Assembly (NCBI GenBank): GCA_014379105.1
Contig: JACMML010000412.1
Span: 1 to 38,062, forward strand
DNA length: 38,062 bases
Reading direction: 5' to 3'
Origin: Phycisphaerae bacterium
GTDB taxonomy: Bacteria > Planctomycetota > Phycisphaerae > Tepidisphaerales > Tepidisphaeraceae
The position numbers were made by a program, and so were the translations under genes. The notes under the pieces were generated by a model. The model was not told the origin of the DNA. It saw nothing but the letters and a program-made list of their open reading frames with translations, and made no database searches. The stretch's first letter is position 1. Every line of letters begins with the position of its first letter. This document shows positions 18,321 to 28,193 of the stretch, piece after piece.

Positions 18321-20480
18321 ATGCATGAAACTGTCTCGTCCGTCAGCAACCCCCGCCGCATCGAGGTTCTGGACGAAATATGCCGTCGCGCCGGCCTCAC
18401 TTTAGCGGTGATGGTATGCCTGGTTGGCGCGACCGTGCTCGTCGGCTGGGCGACCGGCATTGCGGCGCTTAAAGGCGACATTGTCAACGGCATCACCGTC
18501 AAGGCGAACGCGGGGGTCTGTTTTTTCCTGGCGGGCACATCGCTGGCGCTGTGGATCGCGCGCGGGGGCGCATGGAATAGGAGTTCCCTGCCGCCGGCGC
18601 TGGCGATCGTGGTTGTGGTCATCAGCACAATGGTGTTCAGCCAGCACCTCTTCAAGTGGGATTTGGGAATCGATCAGTTCCTTTTCGTCGAAGAACCCGG
18701 CCAGCGCGCAACCGCCAGCCCAAACCGGATGGGTCCACCGGCGTGCATCGCGTTTATCCTCAGCGGTTTGTCGCTGCTGCTGCTGACCCGGCGAAGGAGC
18801 GACGGGGGGCGCGGCGAAGACCGCGCGTCGCGCCTGGCGATCATCGTCTGCCTGATCGCGGCGCTGCCGACGCTCGGATACCTCCTGGGCGCGGACCAGT
18901 TGTACGGAATCGCCGCGCTGACCGGCATCTCGCTGGTGACGGCGGTGACTTTCCTGTTGCTGGGCATCGGGATACTGCTGTCCTGCAGGCGCGGGCAACT
19001 GGTGAACCTTCTCACCTCGGAAAACGCCGGCGGCCTGCTGATCCGGCGACTGTTGCTTCCGAGCCTGCTTCTACCGCCGCTGCTGGAATGCCTCAGGACG
19101 GTGGGAGAAAATGCCGGCTATTACAACGCGCCGTTCGGGCGATCACTACTGGTCCTCGCATTCATCGTATGCTTCAGCGGGCTGGTCTGGTGGAGTAGCA
19201 AGATTCTCGAGAGCACCGATGAAGCCCGCCGCCGCGGCCAGCGCGAGCGGGAGCAGATACTGGCCGCCGAGCGCTTCGCACGCGCCGAGGCCGAACGCCT
19301 GAACCACATCAAGGACGAGTTCCTCGCAACGTTATCACACGAGTTGCGAACGCCTTTGACAGCGATTCTCGGCTGGTCACACCTGCTCAAAGACGCCCGG
19401 GCGGGCAGCGAAAACTTCAAACTCGGCCTGGAGACCATCGATCGCAACGCCAGGGTGCAGACGCAACTGATTGAAGACCTGCTGGACATGAGCCGCATCA
19501 TCTCCGGCAAGCTGCGGCTGGAAATCCTGCAGATTTATCCCGCCGCCGCTTTGGAAGCCGCGATCGACACCTCCCGACCCGCCGCCGACGCCAAAGGCGT
19601 GCGCCTTGAGACACTACTTGACCCGCATTGCGGGCCGGTCTCGGTAGACCCCAATCGCCTGCAGCAGATTGTCTGGAACCTGCTCTCCAACGCGATCAAG
19701 TTCACGCCACGCGGCGGCAAGGTGCAGATCGCGCTGCAGCGCATCAATTCGCACATTGAATTCAGCGTCAGCGACACCGGCCAGGGAATCGCGCCGGACT
19801 TTCTCCCGTTTGTCTTCGACCGCTTCAGACAGGCCGACGCATCGACGACACGCAAAGCCGGCGGACTGGGGCTCGGGTTGGCGATCACCAAGCAACTCGT
19901 GGACCTGCACGGCGGGAATGTCCGCGTCGCCAGCGACGGCGAAGGGAAAGGCACCGTCTTCACCGTCAGCCTCCCACTGACGGCCGTCAATGTCCGAACC
20001 CCTGATTCCATGCTCGCGCATTCCAGTGTCGCTACCGCAACTCATCCGGATTGCCGCAAGGCGAATCTACGCGGCATTCGCGTGCTGCTTGTGGATGACG
20101 AAGACGACTCCCGCGAGATCCTCAAGCGCGTCCTGTGCGAGTGCGACGCCGAGGTGACCACCTCCGCCTCGGGCGCTGACGCCTTGATCGTACTGCGGTC
20201 GTACAGACCGGACGTGCTGATCAGCGACATCGGAATGCCCGGCATGGACGGATATGACTTTCTGCGGCACGTCCGTGCCCTCGATGGGGCCGCGGGGCAT
20301 GTCCCGGCGATTGCGTTGACGGCCTTTGCGCGCTCCGAGGACCGGACTCGCGCGCTATCCGTCGGCTACGCCGTCCACGTCGTGAAGCCGGTCGAGCCGT
20401 CGGAACTGGTGGTGACCGTCGCCTCGGTAGTCGGCCGCGCTCACGATGTGGCGCCACTGGCCCCGGATAAACCCGCCTGA
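18321..20480 (+). CDS. Hybrid sensor histidine kinase/response regulator with multi-TM N-terminus
   Basis: FLATLSHELRTPLTAILGWSHLL (H box), NLLSNAIKFTPRGG (N box), VSDTGQGIAPDFLPFVFDRFRQAD, GGLGLGLAITKQLV; receiver VLLVDDEDDSREIL...DVLISDIGMPGMDGYDFL. Confidence 0.97.
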   Translation: MHETVSSVSNPRRIEVLDEICRRAGLTLAVMVCLVGATVLVGWATGIAALKGDIVNGITVKANAGVCFFLAGTSLALWIARGGAWNRSSLPPALAIVVVVISTMVFSQHLFKWDLGIDQFLFVEEPGQRATASPNRMGPPACIAFILSGLSLLLLTRRRSDGGRGEDRASRLAIIVCLIAALPTLGYLLGADQLYGIAALTGISLVTAVTFLLLGIGILLSCRRGQLVNLLTSENAGGLLIRRLLLPSLLLPPLLECLRTVGENAGYYNAPFGRSLLVLAFIVCFSGLVWWSSKILESTDEARRRGQREREQILAAERFARAEAERLNHIKDEFLATLSHELRTPLTAILGWSHLLKDARAGSENFKLGLETIDRNARVQTQLIEDLLDMSRIISGKLRLEILQIYPAAALEAAIDTSRPAADAKGVRLETLLDPHCGPVSVDPNRLQQIVWNLLSNAIKFTPRGGKVQIALQRINSHIEFSVSDTGQGIAPDFLPFVFDRFRQADASTTRKAGGLGLGLAITKQLVDLHGGNVRVASDGEGKGTVFTVSLPLTAVNVRTPDSMLAHSSVATATHPDCRKANLRGIRVLLVDDEDDSREILKRVLCECDAEVTTSASGADALIVLRSYRPDVLISDIGMPGMDGYDFLRHVRALDGAAGHVPAIALTAFARSEDRTRALSVGYAVHVVKPVEPSELVVTVASVVGRAHDVAPLAPDKPA

Positions 20481-20611
20481 GCGGCCCGTGGACGTAGGGG
20501 TATTCCTCATTTTCCCCTTCACGCAGGCCTGGGAAGGGGCAGATTACCTATGCTTTTTTTAGCGTGCGACAATCGTGATCAACTGCAAAATTCAGCATTG
20601 AGAGGTGACAC

Positions 20612-21067
20612 ATGGCGATGCGACCCTTCGGACCAAAAGCACATGGCGTGGCGGACTGGGTGTTCATGGCGGCACAGATCGTGGTGCCCCGGCTACTCGG
20701 ATTGTCCCCGCGAGCGCGCCTGATCGCCACTGCGTTCGGCGCGGTGACCGGCGTGGTGAATTCACTGACTCGACAGCCGTTTGGAATAAAACCCGTCATG
20801 TCCCTCCGCACGCACGGCAAACTTGAGACGCCGTTGATTCCCGCGATGGTCGCGGTGCCGCTGATTGCCGGCGTTCTCGGTGATCGCCGGGCGCGCCGAT
20901 ATTTTTTGCCAGTCTTCGCGATCGCGTGCGTCAACTATCTATTGACCGACTACAACGCCGGTTCGCGCCGCAAGAATTCCGCCAAAGGTAAGAAAGCGCG
21001 TCAGATCGTATCGGGCGTAGTGGAACGCAATCCGCATCACACGCTGGCGGCCTCTCGCTCGAGATAG
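20612..21067 (+). CDS. Small conserved-looking membrane protein of unknown function
   Basis: MAMRPFGPKAHGVADWVFMAAQIVVPRLLGLSPRARLIATAFGAVTGVVNSLTRQPFG...; GAGAGGTG upstream of ATG; 3' end overlaps the convergent gene. Confidence 0.6.
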   Translation: MAMRPFGPKAHGVADWVFMAAQIVVPRLLGLSPRARLIATAFGAVTGVVNSLTRQPFGIKPVMSLRTHGKLETPLIPAMVAVPLIAGVLGDRRARRYFLPVFAIACVNYLLTDYNAGSRRKNSAKGKKARQIVSGVVERNPHHTLAASRSR

Positions 21068-23139
21068 GCGCCATTGTGGACTGGTAAATGGCCGACCCGG
21101 ATAACGACGAATGTCACGTCGTCCTTAAGCGGCGCGTCGCCGACGAATGCCTGCATCGCCTGTTTAATACCATCCGATATGCTCTCACTTGATGCGTGAT
21201 GCGCGCGGACGATTTCGCGCAAGCGCTGTTTACCAAACATTTCCCCGGCGGCATTGCGCGCTTCCCAGATGCCGTCCGTCCCGAGCAGGAGAATAGTGCC
21301 GGGCTGGGCGCACTTTCGCGAGAACTCGCGGTAGACGACGTCTGATTCGATTCCCAGCGGCATGTCGCCACTGGATAGTTCCTGAAAGCTATCCGTTGCC
21401 GGGTCGAAGACGATTGCCGGATCGTGGCCGGCGTTGGTCCAATGGGCGTAACCGGTATCGGTGTCGACAAACACCAGCAGCAGCGTCATGAACATCCCAT
21501 TGCGCGATCCGCCCGCCAGCACGTTATTCACCTGCGTGAGGATGTGACCCAGCGACGGCGCGCCCCGACAACTGGCGCGCACCGCGCCGCGGGCGCTGGA
21601 CATCATCATCGCCGCGCCGATCCCATGGCCGGTGACGTCGCCGACGGCAATAAGAGTTTTATGACATGGGAAACTGGCGCACTCGATGAAGTCGTAATAA
21701 TCCCCACCGGTGGAATCGCAGTACTTGCTGCACGCGGCGACCTCCAGCCCTTTCATCGCCGGGATTTCTGTCGGCAACAGGCTCTGCTGTACCTCGCGCG
21801 CGACACCGATGGATTGTTCCAACTGCAGCCGGTGTTTCAATCCGGTCGCCATGCGGTTCACCTCATCAGACAGCCGCCGGAGTTCTGATGCGTGTCCCAG
21901 ATCGAGGCGAGTGCTGAAATCTCCGGCACCCACGCGCGCGACATGATCGCTCAGCCGCATCAACGGCCGCGAGAGCCGGCGCGACAGGACGAGCCCCAGC
22001 AATGTTCCCCCGAGCACCGCGACAATTCCCAGCAGAATCGCCCGCTCACGCAGCACCTTTGCGGTTGCCAGAAACGAATCTTCGGGCAGCACGGTCACGA
22101 TATGCCAGTGGATCCCGGGGAAAGGCTTGATCTCGGTCACCTGCACCCGGCTCGCGTGCGCTCCGATCATCACCTGGTCCGGCGTGGAGACCGCCGGCTC
22201 GGTCTCGGTGATTCGACGCGCGACCAGCGATGAGATCGCCCGGGCGACGGTGCTCCCGGATTCCGCCAGCGAAATCCGCTTCTGCGGGTCGGCGGTCAGC
22301 GAGCTGTCATCGGACGCCGCGACAAGAAGCCCCTGCTCGTCGACGATGAAGACCGTACCGCCCGCCGCCGACGCGATCGGCAACTTGCGCAGGTGACGGC
22401 TGATCGCGCCCAGCGTGACATCGATCACCACCACGCCGAGCAACTTGTGGTCGGCGTCGCGGATCATCCGCGTGTAGCCGGTGCCGGTGACCAGCGGACT
22501 GTTCTGGTCCTGAAACCAGAAATAGATCGGCGTCCACGCCGGCGTATCCGCCGCCAGCGCCGTCTGATACCACGGCCGCACCGTTGCGTCGTAGTGGTAG
22601 ATGCGAAGCGGTTGCCGGCGATCCACCGTGCCGTCGGCGCTGACGGCATACTCAACGGCTTTGTCGCGCGATGCGCCGTTGACGATGCCAAGCTCCATCC
22701 GTCCGTGCGCGTGCAGCAGCCACGTCGAATCGGCCGCGGGATTGGCGAAGCAGATGGATGCGACGTCGGGATTAGTCGCCAAGTCGTGATACATCGGCCG
22801 CTCCCAGGCCGCGAGATTGGTCGCCGAGAGTTGGCCGTCCTGGAGCCGGCGTGCGTATTGATCGCTGACCCGCATCGCGGCGCCGAGGTACTCGCGCACA
22901 TCCGCCGACACGCTGTTGTTGGCGGCCGCGACGATCTGCGACCCAAGCTGCTCGGCGATCCCGCGGCTGGTGTAGATCGCGATCAGCACCAGCGCCGTGG
23001 ACACCACCGCAATCGGAACAACGACGATCAGCGTGATCAGCACCCGCACGGACGGCAACCGCTTCCGCACCGCCGATGACGATGCGGCGGTGACCGGCGC
23101 CGGACGCGCAAAAGTGAATTTGGAAGCGGCTCGAAACAT
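21037..23139 (-). CDS. Membrane SpoIIE/PP2C-type serine phosphatase with Cache-like sensor and HAMP domains
   Basis: Cache-like segment DGTVDRRQPLRIYHYDATVRPWYQTAL; HAMP LGLVLSRRLSRPLMRLSDHVARVGAGDFSTRLD; AREVQQSLLPTEIPAMKGLEVAACSKYCDSTGGDYYDF, AVGDVTGHGIGAAMMMSSARGAVRA, NAGHDPAIVFD, LLGTDGIWEARN. Confidence 0.95.
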   Translation of the reverse strand: MFRAASKFTFARPAPVTAASSSAVRKRLPSVRVLITLIVVVPIAVVSTALVLIAIYTSRGIAEQLGSQIVAAANNSVSADVREYLGAAMRVSDQYARRLQDGQLSATNLAAWERPMYHDLATNPDVASICFANPAADSTWLLHAHGRMELGIVNGASRDKAVEYAVSADGTVDRRQPLRIYHYDATVRPWYQTALAADTPAWTPIYFWFQDQNSPLVTGTGYTRMIRDADHKLLGVVVIDVTLGAISRHLRKLPIASAAGGTVFIVDEQGLLVAASDDSSLTADPQKRISLAESGSTVARAISSLVARRITETEPAVSTPDQVMIGAHASRVQVTEIKPFPGIHWHIVTVLPEDSFLATAKVLRERAILLGIVAVLGGTLLGLVLSRRLSRPLMRLSDHVARVGAGDFSTRLDLGHASELRRLSDEVNRMATGLKHRLQLEQSIGVAREVQQSLLPTEIPAMKGLEVAACSKYCDSTGGDYYDFIECASFPCHKTLIAVGDVTGHGIGAAMMMSSARGAVRASCRGAPSLGHILTQVNNVLAGGSRNGMFMTLLLVFVDTDTGYAHWTNAGHDPAIVFDPATDSFQELSSGDMPLGIESDVVYREFSRKCAQPGTILLLGTDGIWEARNAAGEMFGKQRLREIVRAHHASSESISDGIKQAMQAFVGDAPLKDDVTFVVIRVGHLPVHNGAYLEREAASV

Positions 23140-23388
23140 CAACTAGACCCGAAAATTAAACCCGAGAAGCCTGAAACCTCATCGCTGTGCCGGCGACGAT
23201 TTGTCTACCCCGGCTGCGAAACAATGTTGGTTCGGAATAATAATCCCCCGCCGCCCGGGCAGCGAACAAATGCCCGCTGCGCCGCAGGCTCGGCTCAACG
23301 GGCATCCAGACGTCCGTTCCGCGCGTCTTTCACTTGTAAGACGAATCGCTAAGATGCGAGGGGTTAACGGGCTACATGGAGGTAGCGA

Positions 23389-24177
23389 ATGGTCTTGAAA
23401 TGCTTGCCAAATCTGCTCCTGCTCAGCGGCATCCTGCTCTCGGGATGCGGGGAATACATCACCTTTTCCAAGGACAGCCGCGCCCGCGGAATCCAGTATC
23501 TGGAGACCAACCAGTACGACGAGGCCAAAGGCGCCTTCCGCGACGCCGTGCGCCAGAATCCCCGCGATTATCAGAGCTATTTTTACCTCGGCCAGCTCTA
23601 TGCGCGCAATAAGGAACACTCCAGCGCGATCTCCCACTACAAGACATCAATGGCGGTTCAGAACGTGACACTCGAAGGCCGCCATGATGTGGAGTTCAAG
23701 CTCAAGACGATCGACGCGCTGTCGAGCAGCCTGGCGACATCAGACATCCGCGATTCGGAGATCAACAAGCTCGAAAAATCCGCCGCCGAGAGCAAGACCA
23801 GCGACGAATATTTGAGCCTCGCCAAAACCTTCGCCAAGCGCGGCGACGCTGATTCGGCGATTGAAGCCTACGCCCAGGCCGGGGTGCGCGAGCCGAATGC
23901 GGTCCATATTTTCAAAGAACAAGGGCTCTACCTGGAGCAGATCGGTCATAAGCCGCTGGCGGAGCAGGCGCTGCGGCGGGCGTACCGGCTGGACGATAAG
24001 GACGCGGAGGTCACCACCGCGCTGCGACGTCTCGGCGTCGTGCCCGGCCCGGCGATCAAGGAAGACGGCGAACTCGCCAAGCCGCTCATCCCGCGCGGAC
24101 CGCTGCCGGACTGGATGAACAAGGACCGCCCGAAACAGACGCCGACCGGAACGCCTTCGGGAAGCCCGGCGGATTAG
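23389..24177 (+). CDS. TPR-repeat lipoprotein
   Basis: MVLKCLPNLLLLSGILLSGCGE lipobox; AKGAFRDAVRQNPRDYQSYFYLGQLYARNKEHSSAISHYKTS TPR units; GGAGGTAGCGA-ATG. Confidence 0.9.
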   Translation: MVLKCLPNLLLLSGILLSGCGEYITFSKDSRARGIQYLETNQYDEAKGAFRDAVRQNPRDYQSYFYLGQLYARNKEHSSAISHYKTSMAVQNVTLEGRHDVEFKLKTIDALSSSLATSDIRDSEINKLEKSAAESKTSDEYLSLAKTFAKRGDADSAIEAYAQAGVREPNAVHIFKEQGLYLEQIGHKPLAEQALRRAYRLDDKDAEVTTALRRLGVVPGPAIKEDGELAKPLIPRGPLPDWMNKDRPKQTPTGTPSGSPAD

Positions 24178-24215
24178 GTTTGGGCAAAGTCTGCCCGTGT
24201 TAATTTGCGAACAAA

Positions 24216-24234
24216 CATGGGCTGGAAGCCCATG
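24216..24234. repeat. Short palindrome catgggct-gga-agcccatg
   Basis: Perfect 8-bp stem. Confidence 0.6.
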
Positions 24235-24269
24235 CCACGAATGAACTGCTAATTCAGACTGACGATTGT

Positions 24270-24321
24270 TTCGTCATTCGGACTTTCTGCCATTGATTCG
24301 TCATTCGGGCTTCGTCATTCG
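24270..24321. repeat. Three direct copies of ttcgtcattcg
   Basis: Copies at 24270-24280, 24297-24307, 24311-24321. Confidence 0.85.
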
Positions 24322-24385
24322 AACTTACCGGTTTGCTTAACCGCAATATTCGAGTGTTAGTGATCAGATACATTAATGGGGTCTT

Positions 24386-25651
24386 ATGAGCCGTGGCCAA
24401 TCAGATTTTCGTTCCCGTCACCGTCAGCGTGCGCACGATGAGGCGCATGCCGATTCGGGCCCGCCTCACGATGCCCGCATCCCCGAGCACCTCCAGGCCG
24501 CACGCGGCCAAGTGGAACTGATCGATTCCGCCGCGGCGTTGGACGATCTGATCGCGCAACTCCGCGCCGCCGGGTCATTTGCTTATGACAGCGAATTCAT
24601 CGGGGAATCGAGCTATCACCCCAAGCTCTGCCTGATCCAGGTCGCTACCGCCGAGCAGATCTGGCTGATCGATCCGCTGGCGAAGCTGGACATCAATCCG
24701 TTTTGGCGGCTGCTCGCCGACGCGTCGGTCGAGAAGATCGTCCACGCCGGCGCGCAGGACGTGGAACCGGTGTGTCGTCTCTTCGGCGAACCGGCGCGCA
24801 ACATCTTCGATACCCAGATCGCGGCGGGATTTGTCGCGATGGCGTATCCGACCTCGCTCGCCAAACTCGTGCTGGAGCTCACCGGCGTGGCGCTGCACAA
24901 AGGGCTGACCTTCACCTACTGGGACCAGCGCCCCCTCTCGGCCAAGCAAATGCGCTACGCCGCCGACGATGTGCGATATCTCCCGGCGGTGACGATCGAA
25001 CTGAAAAAGCGCCTCGAAAGGACCGGCCATCTCGCCTGGGTCATGACCGAGTGCAACGCGATCTGCGATCCGGCGCTCTATCGCTTCACGCCGGAGGTCG
25101 CGCTGGAGAAGGTGCGCGGATCGGGAACGCTCGAGCCGCGGCAGTTGAACGTCCTCAAGGAACTGGTGGTCTGGCGCGACACCGCCACCCGGGCCGCAGA
25201 CCTGCCGGCGCGATCGTATCTGAAGGACGAAGTGCTGATCGATTTATCGCGCAACGGTCCGAAGAACCGCGACCAGCTCGGTCGCATCCGCGGCATGCCG
25301 CGCCCGCTGATCGATGCCGAAGGCGACACCCTCATCGCGCTGGTCACTAAAGGCCTCGCCGCCAGCACCGACGGCGTTGAAGTGCTCCGCGGCGTAGAAT
25401 CCACGCCCACCGAGCGCTTCGCCGCCGACGCGCTCTGGACCGCGGCGCAGGCAATCTGCATCAGCCAGTCGATCGATCCCGCCGCCGTCACCAGCCGCAC
25501 CGAGATCGGCGAACTGCACCGCCATCTGATCGACAACACCGACCCATCCGACCTTCGCGTCATGAAAACCTGGCGCGGAGAAGCGCTGGGCAACAAATTG
25601 CTGGCGGTCTACCGCGGCGAGTCGGTGGTAAGCATCTCGCTGCCGAAATAA
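24386..25651 (+). CDS. rnd: Ribonuclease D
   Basis: FAYDSEFIGESSYHPKLCLIQVATAEQIWLIDPL, KIVHAGAQDVEPVCRLFG, NIFDTQIAAGFVAMAYPTSLAKLV, YAADDVRYL; HRDC-like C-terminal region. Confidence 0.93.
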   Translation: MSRGQSDFRSRHRQRAHDEAHADSGPPHDARIPEHLQAARGQVELIDSAAALDDLIAQLRAAGSFAYDSEFIGESSYHPKLCLIQVATAEQIWLIDPLAKLDINPFWRLLADASVEKIVHAGAQDVEPVCRLFGEPARNIFDTQIAAGFVAMAYPTSLAKLVLELTGVALHKGLTFTYWDQRPLSAKQMRYAADDVRYLPAVTIELKKRLERTGHLAWVMTECNAICDPALYRFTPEVALEKVRGSGTLEPRQLNVLKELVVWRDTATRAADLPARSYLKDEVLIDLSRNGPKNRDQLGRIRGMPRPLIDAEGDTLIALVTKGLAASTDGVEVLRGVESTPTERFAADALWTAAQAICISQSIDPAAVTSRTEIGELHRHLIDNTDPSDLRVMKTWRGEALGNKLLAVYRGESVVSISLPK

Positions 25652-25709
25652 CTTTTGCTGCTACGGGGTTCGGCGTTAACATCATAAAAGCATTGAAAAA
25701 GGCGCTTCT

Positions 25710-26018
25710 ATGATTCCACTGAATGTGACTCGCGATATTCGTTCGCTGACCGAGTTTAAGCGAAATACCAACGAACTCGGCGAAGAACTCGCGACGACGG
25801 GCGGGCCAATGGTGCTGACCGTCAATGGCAAAGCTAAATTCGTCATTCAGGACGCCGAGAGTTATCAGAAACTGCTGGACGAACTCGATTTGGCTCAAAG
25901 CGTAGTGTCTATCCGCGATAGTCTGGCCGATATCGACGCCGGACACGTTAAGCCCGCACGGCAAATGCTGGAACAGATGCGCAAGAAGTTCAAGATCCCC
26001 GTGCGGGCTCGCAAATGA
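25710..26018 (+). CDS. Phd/YefM-family antitoxin
   Basis: VTRDIRSLTEFKRNTNELGEELATTGGPMVLTVNGKAKFVIQDAESYQKLLDELD. Confidence 0.92.
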   Translation: MIPLNVTRDIRSLTEFKRNTNELGEELATTGGPMVLTVNGKAKFVIQDAESYQKLLDELDLAQSVVSIRDSLADIDAGHVKPARQMLEQMRKKFKIPVRARK

Positions 26019-26350
26019 AATACGCGGTGATTTTCACGCGCACCGCCGAACGCGAGTCGCACGAAGTGTACAGATGGCTGCGCGATCACACGGAGCAACA
26101 TTCGGCTGAATGGTATTACGGGTTTTATGACGCCGTGCAGTCGCTGGAAATCGATCCAGAACGATGTCCGCTAGCGCCGGAATCCGCTGTGGTGAGCGTT
26201 GACGTACGTCGAATGCTGTACGGAAATCGCCGTCATGCGTACCGCGTACTCTATTTGATCCGTGGGAGCAGCGTCTACATTCTTCACGTCCGCCATGCCG
26301 CCCGGGCGTCAATGCGTCGGGATGAGATTGAACTGCCCCCGGAAGAATGA
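26015..26350 (+). CDS. RelE/ParE-family toxin
   Basis: MKYAVIFTRTAERESHEVYRWLRDHT...DVRRMLYGNRRHAYRVLYLIRGSSVYILHVRHAAR; ATGA overlap with antitoxin. Confidence 0.9.
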   Translation: MKYAVIFTRTAERESHEVYRWLRDHTEQHSAEWYYGFYDAVQSLEIDPERCPLAPESAVVSVDVRRMLYGNRRHAYRVLYLIRGSSVYILHVRHAARASMRRDEIELPPEE

Positions 26351-26363
26351 TCTCCATCGGCGT

Positions 26364-27251
26364 CTACTTCTTCGACAATTTCAGCGACTGACAAAACTCA
26401 CTGATCGCTTTGGCGCTCTCGCGATGCGCCATTTCCGCGGCACTATCGTCCTTGGATTGCTGAATCTTCGTGATGGCTGTCTCAATCTGCTTTTTCAGGT
26501 TTTCATCAGCAGTTTTCCCGGCCTCCTGCAGTGCGGGAATCGCCGACTCGGCGCGCTTTCCGAAGATCGGCAGCACTAGCGCCGCACTTCCCCGCACCCA
26601 CGGTTCTTTGTCGGCCAGCAGCGCGATGACGGCTTTTAGATTTTGATCATCGTACGGGTCCAGTTGTGCCAGATGCCCAGCCGACCAGCCGCGGACCTCC
26701 TGCTCCGTACTGGTCATGGCCATGCGACAGCGGGCCGCTACGTCCGCTAATTCCAGAACTGTAACGCCAGACGGGATCTGCAGTTCGTCCAGACGGATAT
26801 TTGCCGTGACGTAGACCGTCAGCATCGGCGACGCGTTCCAAACATTGTCCCCTTTGTCGAGCTTCGACATGGAACCAGCGATCCCGCCAACGATGTGCAG
26901 CGACCAGTCGAATGCGGTCTGCTTCTTTCCGTCGAACGACCCGGCGCTGCCCGGCCCCGGCCGCAGCAGGACTTCGTGCTTAGCCGTCTCGATGGCGGCA
27001 AATTTCTTCAGCGCCTCGTTCAGCGTCGCGGTGTCGGATTTGTAATAGAAGTGCTCGTTGCCGTTCACCCATATGTGGTAAACCCGGCTTGGATCATTGA
27101 TCAGCGCCGCCGCGCCCGGCCAATCCTTATAGTTCATTGCGCTCAGCGGCGCGTTGCCGAAGTGCTCCTCCCCCATCGCCAATGCCGGCTTGCTCGAGAG
27201 CAGCAGGACGACCACACAGACGAATACGCCGAATAATCGAGCAAATGCCAT
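26364..27251 (-). CDS. Secreted protein with HEAT-like C-terminal repeats; N-terminal domain not recognised
   Basis: Signal MAFARLFGVFVCVVVLLLSSKPALA; HEAT-like LKAVIALLADKEPWVRGSAALVLPIFGKRAESAIPALQEA. Confidence 0.7.
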   Translation of the reverse strand: MAFARLFGVFVCVVVLLLSSKPALAMGEEHFGNAPLSAMNYKDWPGAAALINDPSRVYHIWVNGNEHFYYKSDTATLNEALKKFAAIETAKHEVLLRPGPGSAGSFDGKKQTAFDWSLHIVGGIAGSMSKLDKGDNVWNASPMLTVYVTANIRLDELQIPSGVTVLELADVAARCRMAMTSTEQEVRGWSAGHLAQLDPYDDQNLKAVIALLADKEPWVRGSAALVLPIFGKRAESAIPALQEAGKTADENLKKQIETAITKIQQSKDDSAAEMAHRESAKAISEFCQSLKLSKK

Positions 27252-27358
27252 GATGTCTCCGAATTCCCGATGCCGCGCGACGACGCCGCGTCCGCTATTG
27301 GACGCACCAGTGGCAGAATGGTTCTGCTCAAAATTCTGCCCGCCGACATTGATGTCGC

Positions 27359-27751
27359 TTATGCCTGCTTCAGGTGTCCGCGCAGCCACTCGGCAAGTTC
27401 TGCTTCGGTGACCGATCCGGCGGCGAGATTCAGGAAAACGGTATACATTTCCGCGTCCTCGGCCTGTAGCTGCTGGCCGTTGAGATCGATGAATGTTTCA
27501 CACACCACCGCGGTAGTTCGCTTGTTCCCGTCGAGAAATGGGTGGTTGCGCGCGATGCCAAACGCATATGAGGCCGCCATCGCCTGAACATCGACGGGCG
27601 GATCGGCATACGCGAACAGCTGGCGCGGCCGCGCCAGCGCCGATGCGAGCAGGCCCGGATCCCGCACGCCCGAGATGCCGCCTTGCTCGGCCAATTGGCG
27701 CTGGTGAATCGCCAGCGTCAGTTCTTCGCTAATCCAGATGGGATCGTCCAT
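27359..27751 (-). CDS. doc: Death-on-curing (Doc) Fic-fold toxin
   Basis: HPFLDGNKRTTAVV Fic/Doc motif; RDPGLLASALARPRQLFAYA. Confidence 0.94.
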   Translation of the reverse strand: MDDPIWISEELTLAIHQRQLAEQGGISGVRDPGLLASALARPRQLFAYADPPVDVQAMAASYAFGIARNHPFLDGNKRTTAVVCETFIDLNGQQLQAEDAEMYTVFLNLAAGSVTEAELAEWLRGHLKQA

Positions 27752-27763
27752 GGTGACCCGCCC

Positions 27764-27991
27764 TTATTCCGCCAGCCGCTTTAAAACGTTTCGGCGACGG
27801 CGCATCACCTTTTCAGCCACATCCATCTGACGCGCGAACTCCGGATCAAAACCGATCAGTTCAACGCCGTTGGGCGTCTCAAGAACGTGCAGCGAATCCC
27901 CTTTGGAAACACGAAGCCGCTCGAGCAACTCCTTGGGGAGAATAACGCCCGTGCTGTTCCCAACCGTCGTAAGCTTGAGTTTCATCGCCAT
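27764..27991 (-). CDS. AbrB/MazE-type (SpoVT-AbrB) antitoxin paired with Doc
   Basis: MKLKLTTVGNSTGVILPKELLERLRVSKGDSLHVLETPNGVELIG; 12 bp upstream of doc. Confidence 0.9.
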   Translation of the reverse strand: MAMKLKLTTVGNSTGVILPKELLERLRVSKGDSLHVLETPNGVELIGFDPEFARQMDVAEKVMRRRRNVLKRLAE

Positions 27992-28193
27992 GACTAAACC
28001 TCATCAAAAAGGATCGGTACATTATATTATCCGTTATAACACTTTCCTGCTTGAGGCACGCATGAAACCGTTACGACACCGAACATCAGGCTAATTTTAT
28101 AATGGACGTCGCGGACTTAAGCCTCTACATTCACAGTGCTTAGCACCGTATTGCTCTTTACGGAATGCCCATTAGTCGATAAACGAATGGTTT

